Under the pieces are notes generated by a model. The model was not told the origin of the DNA, did no database searches, and was given only the letters and a program-made list of their open reading frames with translations. A program made the position numbers and the translations under genes. 64,000 nucleotides of DNA from Perkinsus olseni (Eukaryota; Perkinsozoa; Perkinsida; Perkinsidae): assembly GCA_013115135.1 (NCBI GenBank), contig JABANP010000205.1, forward strand, positions 22,727 through 86,726, in the 5' to 3' direction. Below, one piece after another: positions 22,776 to 32,900 of this stretch (the stretch's first letter is position 1; each line of letters starts with the position of its first letter).

Positions 22776-23739
22776 CTGATCAACAGACAGAACGACTTCG
22801 ATAGGCTCAGTCCGAAGGAGAGACAAGAAATTTAATGTTAAGCATTGATCAAACACTGTATGTGATGAGCAAAGAAGGTGTTCATTCTGTAATGAGCCAG
22901 CATCAACCTTGGATATGCCGAAAAATCAGCGGGAAATTCTCGCTCGCCCGGCTAAAAAAGTACTACCAAATTTTCTCCACTCCGCTTCATGTTTAGCTAT
23001 TACTCTCTCCAGCGTGCTGGCCCTGACCGAGAAGTATCCAGGGTCGACCCTAGGCTACCTTACCGAGCTGCTGACTTCCCAACCGGCAAGTCGCTCGATT
23101 GTTCACCTGAAACACAGACCGGAGCCACTTGCCCAATCTTGAACACTTGCATTTCCTCAACGACTTACTAGCACTCGCCAGGCGTTCCTCCAAAGTCTTT
23201 ACCATCCATGCTGGCAATGGCCGGCGGGCGTTGGTGTGGAAGTCTCCATTGGCCAAGACACCGTATTCCACTCGCCTGAGAAAACCTCCTCATGCGCTTC
23301 GCTCCGACGATCAGAAAGGGCACGAATTCTCTCCTTGCCGCGCCTCCGCACGACTGCTTCCACTAGCAACTCGAAAGCTCTACGTCCTCCTCAATTTGCG
23401 CGAATTGTGGTATGAGAAACGCTTGAGTTGAACATGATGGCTGATAACGTGAAACGAGCGATCGATATTCTACTGATAACTCCATGGGAAGTGGAAAAGT
23501 CTACGAGTCCACCGTACCTCTTATCCCACATCAAACACGCTTCACAAAGGGCGTCCGTCCTCCACGGCCCTTCGAAGGCTGTAGACTGATCGCAAAAAAC
23601 AGCCATTCGGAAGTAGCAGCCCACAAGAACGGCTCCCATAGAGAAAAAGCTGAGTTCGTGAGAATCGAAGAAAGAACTTCGACGTATCATCAACCCAGAC
23701 TGTCCAAAAATCTACGACCGGATCCTGATTCTCATCAAG

Positions 23740-25996
23740 CTAGTTCATCCCAGCTCGCAACCCTCCACTCACTGCTGTTCCGCTCATACTAGAGCCGCCC
23801 TGTCCCTTCCGAGAGTCTTGAGACGCTGCAGGTGGAGGTACTATCGCTGATGCACCGGAAGAACCATTTCGCGCGCCACGAAATTACCCTAAACTTACAT
23901 GTCATCGGTATGCGAGTATCCTGACAGTAGGCCTCGATGATCCTCCCAACGGCCTGCCGTATCAAAGCCAGCCTGTACGGCCGACCGGGCAGCAGCTGCA
24001 CTTCTTCAGCTGATGTCAACTCGCTATTGGTTATGTCCAGCATGGACCTTTAGGCAGGGGGTAACAACCATTCGAACGAAAGATATTTTTCCGCACAGCA
24101 GAGAATGTGAACTGAGGCAAATGATGCGACATAATTATACCGGTAGAAAATACAACTCCGACGCACGAATAAGACCTCCTAGAGTTCCACAAGATTAAGA
24201 TTCCGCCAGAAATGGTTTTAGCTACAATCGCATTCACAATAGAAAAACAAGGGAAATTGTACCCTTCTTCGCAGCAGCAGAAGGTTGATACGAAGATTTT
24301 GCTCGGAGAAAAAGGAAGACATTTCCAAGCGAACCCTAAGAGCCCAGCCCACTGAATTCACTCGGCGCAGTCGCGAAGGGTAATTCCAATTGTCATTCCG
24401 AAAGTGCGGTGACCACCTCCCTTTAGTACAGATCGTTCCGTCGGTAAGCCACAGCTCGGGCAACATCAGTGCAGATTATGTCCACATCATCGCAGGAGAC
24501 CGTCGGAGAGAGGCAAAACTTCGGATTATTCGCTGAAATGGCACAACGGTCAGGCATCCAGGCTTCCCAGACAGAGACCCCAGGTTCGATTCCGGCACTG
24601 AATCGATATTCAATTTTCGCACAGTACATCCATTCTCATGTACACGCTGCCAACTCAGTAAAGTTCTACCCTGTAACAGAGTGTTCGTCACATAGCCTCT
24701 GCTGCTAAGAAGTTATGGCCTCTAAACCACTTCTCAAATTTGTTTTATTTGATCGGGAAATGGTGTAGTGCGCAGTCATCACAAGCCTCCATCGTCGATG
24801 AAAGACGGTATCCAAAGCGTGTCGCCAAACAGTCCGTCCCCCCACCAGAACAACACCGAAGGCGGAGCTCTCGATTTTGAACTACTTCGCAACGAGAAAT
24901 TCTGACTTTCAGCAGCAGCATACAATCTAGTACCCAAAATTTGACCGCGCGCCACGAAATTCCGACGGTCCCCACTTCACCTGGTAAGAACATGAGGACC
25001 TCGCACTGCAGCCAGCACTCCCTCGAGAGGCGCAACTTGGCCGACAACTCGCTAGGCGATGTGAGGGAGGTCAGTACCGTGCCTAGTCCTTCTAGGGCTG
25101 ATTCACGGCAACAGGAGAACCAAAGGAGCCTGTAGAGATCCACCTGAAAAGAAACTAAAGAAATTAACGGGACGTCCATTGGGACTTCTCGGGAAAATTC
25201 AACCATCGAATTAAGTCAGCCAGGCTTCATTCGCACCGCTGACAACGAGACCAGCTGGACAGTTCTCCGAAAGACGACAAATCAGAGAGTAGTAACAACC
25301 AAGTGGCGCATGACGAGTAAACGGCAGAGCATTCGGGTGTTGTGTTTTCAATGAGTCGGTCACATCACAAAGTCGCCAATCAGATGATCTACTGGACAGC
25401 CGATGGTCATCTCCCCGAGCCTTCGCTCCCGACCTTCTCCCGATAAAGTCCATTCATCAGGGAAACCCGTCACTGGTCTCGACAGCGTGCAAGAACTGCA
25501 GCTCATTGATAGACTCACAATGGCAACCGAATAGGGCGGTCCACAGCTGCTCCAGCTGACTACTCTTCAGCCCTGTACCTTTAGGAATGCACGGAAATAC
25601 CCTCACCAGGGATCGAACCCGGGCCACACCTCTATGGAAGGTAGCGCTCCCGTGAGGCTGCCGTCCTCCACTAACAATACTCTTCGCGGAGAGTCTCTCC
25701 AGCCACTTTCGAAGTAGGTTCTGCAAGGCCCGCTTATGACGATATAACAGTAGCTGCTCGGCAGATGAGTTCACCACCGGAGAGCGATTAGTCATACTCA
25801 AAACACCCGCAACATCTCAATAATTACAGTCATGAAAATGCACCTCCCGGGGTTCGAACCGGGGACCTTTTGGTTCACGACAGTAGACGCCTCCGTACAG
25901 GTCTTTCCAACTCCCGGAAGCTCCCTTGGTATAATAAAACGCAACTCCCACTACCCGAACTAAAGGACTGAGGAAGGCAATAGTTGTTGTCGTCAT
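23740..25996 (-). CDS. Unrecognised multi-exon protein
   Basis: ATG at 25994-25996 begins MTTTTIAFLSPLVRVVG. Removing introns 25816-25866 and 25573-25629 gives a continuous product through SAEQLLLYRHKRALQNLL and SQLEQLWTALFGC. That part could stop at 25457. Further same-strand exons look protein-like: CDVTDSLKTQHPN (25.3 kb), LSRECWLQCEVLMFLP (25.0 kb), VRISRCEVVQNRE (24.9 kb, after intron 24906-24980), VSCDDVDIICTDVARAVAY (24.45 kb), and a last segment LTSAEEVQLLPGRPYRLALI. The last ends RAGMN with TAG at 23740. Helical, Leu-rich, no motif known to me. It may be one long gene or two. Intron 23847-23898 and intron 24906-24980 carry the AATTTCGTGGCGC motif. Confidence 0.42.
25573..25629 (-). 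other. 57-nt intron carrying a tRNA T-arm-like sequence
   Basis: The donor GTGTGG is followed at once by CCCGGGTTCGATCCCTGG, a T-arm/B-box sequence, and the acceptor is GGTACAG. Removing it keeps the frame of the gene at 25996. Confidence 0.65.
25816..25866 (-). other. 51-nt intron carrying a tRNA 3'-end-like sequence
   Basis: The intron starts GTCCCCGGTTCGAACCCCGG, then AGGTGCATTTTC, like the 3' end of a tRNA followed by a T run. It ends TTATTGAG. Excision restores the frame between YCREPK and DVAGVLS. Confidence 0.65.
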
Positions 25997-26098
25997 TGTT
26001 AAAACACAGGAAAATTTCGAGATATTTAAGGACCCCACTCGGCAACCTATTCAAATTACGACGAACTCCTTCGGCGACGATAATGGAACATCAGCGAC

Positions 26099-29000
26099 TT
26101 AGTTAACATCAGCGCTGGCCAGCACCGCAGGATACTTCTGCTCAGCCTCGTGGTAAAGTCGGGTCTCCAAGGGCTCCTGAAAAAAATACATCATCCATCT
26201 TGAGGTATTGAAATCTTTCACAAGATGATCCACTTGTCGACATCGAAGCAAAAAGGACGTGAGTTTCCACTGTCAAACAACATCGTTATACCGGGGCGAA
26301 AATATGGTGAAAAATTTCGACCACGGCAGCTGGGACGAGAAGACGGCCCGTCCCGTCACAACTAGCTTTAGTAAATCGAAATACGAAATAATAAGAAACG
26401 GCTCCTTCACTCTCATAACAGGTGAGGTCGAGGTACAATAGCGCATCTAGAACTCTATCCCATTCTACGGTATAACTCATTATCAATTGGAAAGTAGCAT
26501 AGAATCCCCGGCAACTGACAAGGACTTACGAAAGGCTTGTAAATAGCCCACTTGAAGTTCTTCGCCTGAGAGCACTGAACGCCGCTGAGTGTTGCATCGG
26601 ACACCTGAACGATGGCAATCCGACAAGGCAACACTCGAGCCCGCAGGGCTTACCGGAGCGAAATCTAAGCAGGTTCGATCGGGACCTCCTCGAATGAAGC
26701 CGGCCTCGTTCAACTCCCAAACTTGGTTGGAATTGCTGCCATCTGTATAACAAGTATACCTGATAAAGCAGGAATGACGTTAAATTCGACTCACTTGTCG
26801 TCAGAGAAAAAATAAATTTCCATATCTACACCTTTTCCCGAGCAAATAAAATGTTTTTTCGTTTGATTTAAAAGGGCATGGAAAATCGAATTTCATTTTA
26901 AAAAAGTTTTGACACGGGTTAAATCGTATTTGCTCATACTATTAATTTGGGTGACAAAACGAATTTGGTTTGACAATTTTTTAATTCCAATGACACTCGC
27001 TAAATTGCTATCAAAATGGTTTAAACCGAACGAAAAAACATTTTATTTGCTCGGGAAAAGGTGTAGTGTGGTAATGTTGAAGAATACTGCAATTCCTTCA
27101 CAAATTAATCGTTTACGAGACGGCTACTAACCAAATGAGGAGAAAAAAATTTTCGCTACTATAACGAAAAAAATCCGTTAGCAAACCCTGGAGGATTTCG
27201 AATGGTCAAAAACGAACATGATTCTGTATAAAGGGAGCGCATTCGCGAAGTAATGCCTCGGAGGCAGTGCCTCAGACCTAAGGTACCACATACAGAAACG
27301 AAAAGTCAAATAAACGATTCATATGATAGAACGTTTCCAGCCCGTATCTTACAACTGGGCCTGCTTTCCTCCACCAGCGTCCAAACACAGTCCAGATTCT
27401 TGGTTCACTAGGCCCTTGAACTTAGCGTACTCCCACTTCTGCGATGAAGCTTCCTCGTCACATTGCGACACCTGCCGAACCATCCCAAAAAAATTCAACC
27501 TCGTGAGAGCTCCCATTTGCAAATCTCGCCGATGAATACCATTCCCGACTTACCGCAAGCCCAGTCTTCTCGCTCGCGCCCAGACACCAATTGCCGTCCC
27601 GAAGGGAAAAGTATTTCCCATCAGCTGAAAGAAACGAAAACAGTCCGACCTTCGTAGTCCGATCTTCGTAGTCCATCCTTCGTAGTATTGACATAACCGT
27701 TCGCGCGGAAATTTAGGAAATTTCCCATAGCGTTAGATGATGAACAAGCAAGTTGCTTGAAGCAACCCTTGATCCTGTTCCCACCGAGAAGCTGTTAAGG
27801 TCTCCACGAAAATGGCTAGACAACACACAGACAACAGGGCATGATCATCATCTTCATCAATCTCTCCCCGAGAGCTCTTAAATGCACGGAGGCACCACGA
27901 GAAGCTCCTACGCCTTCGGAAGAAGCCCGATGCAGAGGGAGACCCTCCCTCGTTATCTTTTGCAGTAGGTTCTAGTCTAGCTGCTAGACGTTGTGGTGAT
28001 CTCCGAACCGTGTGTGGTTATCTGTATACTGATGGAAGTCACAGTACCACACAGTATCTTCTTCAGCTCACCACCCTCCATAGACTCGCCTTTGCACAGG
28101 CCTAACATGTTGCCTTATTGCGTTAAAAATCACGGGCCGTAGATCCCAAATCGTCACAAATGAAACCCCCCCATGCTGCCTTTGTCTCGGGTGAAACTCC
28201 GGTTCATCGTTCTCAACAATAGGCTGTACCCTTCCCTCATTTCACCAGCATCCATGAGCCTCGCGACAGAACGAGCGGGTTTCTCATAAAAGAGTTCAGA
28301 AACTTACTTCTCCTGCCTCCCAAACACAATCTCAGCGCAATACCTATGCCGGCAGACTGCCCAGTCTCTCGCTTATTTGCAAGTGCAGGCGCTGCTCTTT
28401 GTCGACATTACCATATGGTACGAGAAACAGTTAGTGGCAAGTTGCCACTGGCAACATCTTTCTCGCTCGTATCCCTGCGCTTAGATCAAAGCGAAGAAGG
28501 TGGAGGGCAAAGTCGGCGCGCGGGAGAGAACTGCGCCTCGTCGTCGTTGAACAGTACCGGGAAGCTCAAGACAATATGATGCAACTGAGTGTTAAACCGG
28601 TTGATCAAGATGTTAACGCTGTGGTGCCTCAGGACTCTGCCAGAATCGGCAAATCCAAACAGCGCGCCCCTGCCAAACATCTGCCGCGGGCCATCGCCTC
28701 TAGCTTCTTGACTGATGTTGTTCAGGCGAAGAGCGCGGACCCTAGGCTAGCGTTCCTAGCTGAGAAGTCAATCCTCATCTCCAACTTTCATGTGAACTCT
28801 CGCCAGAAATGCGGAAGTTTTGCCAGCTGAACGGACAAGTCACAAAACCTCGCAGTAGTGGCAGCCACTAAGTGGCTCACTGCTAGAGAGGGTGCAACTG
28901 CTCTCCCCGACCCGGCTGCAGTTACTGCAGTGCAGTCATTTGCTCATTCTTCGATTGTCAAAAACGGAGCATGCTTCTCGGGCATTCCGGATGAGAGCAG

Positions 29001-29681
29001 AAATCGACGGGAGAATTCGCAGTTTCCGAACCCGCAATTTCCCGAATCTTCCGGATATTTGAATCAAAGCTGAATCAGTCCTGTGTATGCTCGTACATCG
29101 ATCTGTTTCTGGACCTCAGCAGGAAAATGTGACATTTAAAATGTCTAACTGAGTCGCTAGCGGCGTTGAACCCGTGACTCCGTGCTTTTCGTGCTCCGAT
29201 TCGTGAGTTTTTTCTTGCTATTTTTCCTACATTTCCACAAAAATGGAAATACATCAAGAATATATCAAGGATTTTCACACTCCTCAGCTCACCAGTAACA
29301 GATTCCTTCTTGAATCTTTGACCGTATTTCGTCACGCCATCTTCTGAGATACAACCTTCCAGAACGACCTGAAATAAAGTTGTCCAATACATGCGCAGAT
29401 GGCTAATGACAATGCGTGAGTTGGCCCGCTACCTACCGGTTGAGTCGTCTTCGCTTCGTTCTTAACCGAAAAGCATTTTCCCAAATTAGAGCCGCCAGTG
29501 AACCTGAAATCAAACCGGACGTCAAGGGATTCACCACGCCTAATTGTCCCGCCTACCGTATCGCCCCGCCGTTGATCTTGTCTTCAAACTTCCAGGCTTG
29601 ATTGGTATTGTGGTACTGAAAAAGCTAAAGATAGCCTCCACCCGATTACTGCTGCCTCCACAGTACACCTCCGGTCCGCGC
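26099..29681 (-). CDS. Protein with several ricin-B-type (beta-trefoil) lectin repeats
   Basis: Carbohydrate-binding beta-trefoil repeats, probably in a secreted or Golgi protein. Same-strand exons show the QxW-type signature: HNTNQAWKFEDKINGG then SNLGKCFSVKN and PVVLEGCISEDGVTKYGQRF; DGKYFSLRDGNWCLGASE joined to VSQCDEEASSQKWEYAKF and GLVNQESGLCLDAGGG; SNSNQVWELNEAGFIRGG with DRTCLDF; and CSQAKNFKWAIYKPF. The last exon ends EAEQKYPAVLASADVN with TAA at 26099. The 5' end is unresolved. The first exon seen starts at 29681 after an acceptor, so this may be a further part of the GalNAc-transferase transcript upstream (stop at 29989) or a separate lectin gene. A MITE sits at 26829. Confidence 0.55.
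26829..27063. mobile_element. 235-bp MITE with TA target duplication
   Basis: The ends are CACCTTTTCCCGAGCAAAT and the inverse ATTTGCTCGGGAAAAGGTG, continuing as near-perfect inverted repeats for about 45 bp. TA flanks both ends (26827-26828 and 27064-27065), as for Tc1/mariner-type elements. Non-coding and AT-rich inside. A related single end is at about 24735-24767. Confidence 0.75.
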
Positions 29682-29988
29682 CTTCTACTATTAACCATTT
29701 CGCAGTTCCATGGTACCAGTCAGACCAGACCAGTCATGACCAGGGGAGAAACTTCGAAATAGATTAACCGTTCCGCGCTTATGTAGACATCGGAATCATG
29801 TTCCTCGCGCCCCCCGAAAAGACTTGATAAGTTCTGTATCGATCACTGGCTCTATACTCCAATGAGAAAAAAGTCAACGAAACCAATAATACTAGCGTTC
29901 TGGCAGCGCCAATAGGACACTCTCATGGCCATACTCGATAGTGCCAGTTGTATTGGATCACGTACGCGCAATATTTTAACACGCCATT

Positions 29989-32900
29989 TCATCGTTTCCT
30001 TGCGAGAAGCTCAACGTAGTTGATGAAAGGTGTATCTCCAAGATCCCTTAGAGAAAAATTCCCGCATTCGAATGATACAAAACCGTCAGAAGATAGGTTC
30101 ACCCCGAGTGAATCACCAATGCTGATCACGAATAAACCTACAGTGGCATCGTAGCAGCTATACAATAGTAGCTGGCTTCCCGAGGCACTATCAGCACAAA
30201 GCGTCTGGCCGCCGAGATCGCGTGCCTCGATCCGAGTCTTCCCATCGAAGTCGACAAGAGAGAACTTCTGCTCTCCTCCAACCTGATCACGGGAGAGAAT
30301 TGACATCAAGACTTGCACGCATCAACCTAAGATTTTTTGGTCGCCACAAAAATGTACCTTTCCAGTGTCGCTATCAATCTCGCATGGCGACAACTCGAAT
30401 TTGCCGTTCGCTGCAGTAAGGCATTCTCCACTCTGAACCTCCAATATCCCTCCTGTCTTATCATCAACCTAAGATACCACCATCGACCGCACAGCAAAGA
30501 AGTGCCCCGATCCAACCTTGAAGATTTGCCTAAAGTTCGGATTCTCGCAATCCTCCAACGTCACGTCAGTGCCCTTCGGTCGCTGCCCGCCAATGCAACC
30601 ACTGCGGGTCTTCGCATAAGCCCCAGGAGCAATTTGTCTGAGAAATACAGAAAAAATATCTCAACTAGGATTCGAACCAGGGATCTCTTACAGTTGATGC
30701 GTAGCTTCATCCAGCTTAATCCATTGGCTGGTGAAATCTCCCCATGTACTGCAAACTCCCGTATATAATTGGCCTCCAATAGAGTCAATCGCTAGGCATT
30801 GATCAGTGTTCCAATTTCTAACGAAAAACAACATTCGCCGGGATCGAACCCGTGCCTCGGCCTTACCGGAATGACGAGCAACATGTGTTAGTAAGAGTAT
30901 CCCTATTCGCCCCATGCCACAGCTGGCCAGGCGATTGCTCCGAACAAGGCCTCAGTACTACCTTAGTGCCTGGCAAACTCCGAAATGACCACGATAACTT
31001 CGCACACTCCTTTCAACGACCCGCAGATCATTCCTACCCTCCCATAGAGACCTCAAAAACCAGTTTTCACCTCAGACGGTCAATGCATGAGAGAAAAAGA
31101 ACGAAGTCTAATTTTGCTCCCACCGAAAAAGAGCGAAAACTTGCTAACAACCCGCTGCAACCTGGCCGGGATTCGACCACCATCGAGCAGATAAAATATT
31201 TTCATAAAATCTGAAAATCACGAAAATTCTTTCCCACAGAAATACCTCTATCTCGCCCACAGAAAGTTCGCGCTTCCAACCGCTATCACCTCCCTTGCGC
31301 TCAATGCACATGTTGGTCCTCTCATCCTTTATGTGGAATACTTTATCGGGTACCAGACCACCGTCGAAATATACCTTCTTAAATCTGAAGGCAACCAGCA
31401 AGAATGAATCGTTCCTTCATTGCTACCATTCCGGATAATGGCCGCTATTCGTTTCTGATGATGAAATTTTGATTCATCATAATCATTCATTTACTGAACA
31501 GCTTCGGCGAGAACGATGGTAAATCGATTCAGAATGAAAACATATCTATCATTTCCGCCATCACTGCTTCGCTCGGCACAAGAGCTACAATTTCCCGCCG
31601 TTTTCTGATACCGCACCGAAAAATTGCTCATTTTTCCACCACGAGGAACTCTCGCCATGTTGTGAACTAGCCGCTACCTCACGCATGGAATGCCATAATC
31701 ACTATTGTTTGCGATGCTTTTCTAATACACGCTTAGGACCCGAGTTATGATCCTAATCGACGGATACGCTAAGCATTAGCACTGTGCTGATAGCACAAAG
31801 CCCGTGCCGCGAACAGAAGGGGCCAATTGAATTACCGCACGCCACGAAATTACCTCCGCAAGAACCATCCAAATGGCTTGCACTTCAGCCTTTCCTTAAC
31901 CTCCAAGATATTGCCTGATGAACATAAGATATTCTTCGCTGTGCGCAAAAGATATCTTACTGATATCGGGACGGTCCTTGTACCGTAGTCCGCCCGGCGC
32001 GAATTGTGAGAACTCCGGATACGTCTCGAGTTTCTCAAGCCACTCATCGTACCACGCCATAGCAGCACGGTACCTGATGCATTCGAATTTCGTGGCGCTC
32101 TAAAACAATATAAACCGTCACGCGCCACGAAATTACCTGTTGGTAGTGACCGCTCCTCCCGGTACTGTGTACTTAGCCCTGGTCTTCGGCCGACTGGACA
32201 ACCTCCACATGTGCGCTACATAGGAATCCTGCGCATTAACCTGAGAATAAATGAAAACAATGACCATACCAAAACTTTCGTAACTAATCTCGTGACGATC
32301 CAACACCGAGCTCAGCTATGCAAATGCAAAATGGTTAAAATTGCAGCGAAAGCAAAACCGAAAATCTCAGGAGCCAGTTAAAGTTCACCCACAGTGCGAA
32401 AACACATTCCGCATTTTACATAGCCATTTTGAGAAAAAAAACCACGTTGGATTTTGCGTGAGAATCCAGGGGAGTAGAGTTTCGCCTTTCCCGTTATTAC
32501 AATCTCCCCGCCACATAACCATATCCGAAGACTTTGATCGATATTCTCTCCGCCCCAGCCGAGCATATTCTCATCATACCCTCCTGTCTCATCCCACCAC
32601 TTCTTAGACATCGCAAGCAGGCCACCGGACATGATCGGAACATACCTGATACATTGGCGTTGAGCAAATGCAAGAGAGCAAGATTACTACATATCATCCG
32701 AGGTGAACCACTTGAAATCAGCATCCCAAGTCAAATAGCACTTGGACATGCCGCCTCCTCCGCGATGCTCCTCCCAAGTGTCGGGATCGAGATCAGTAAT
32801 GGACGGCACAACAACTCCTGAATATAGAAAGATGCGGTCAAGAAAACGCAGCGTCATGATACGAGAGCAGCAAATTCATCTGCAAGATCAGACGTGAATT

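Noticed and set aside
24528..24600. tRNA-Gly gene on the plus strand (loop CTTCCCA, T arm GGTTCGATTCC)
   Set aside because: The anticodon stem cannot pair and the acceptor is not complementary; kept only as a tRNA-derived sequence in an intron region.
32410..32440. Dinoflagellate-type spliced leader sequence
   Set aside because: Only a short AGCCATTTTG match; the rest of the leader is absent.
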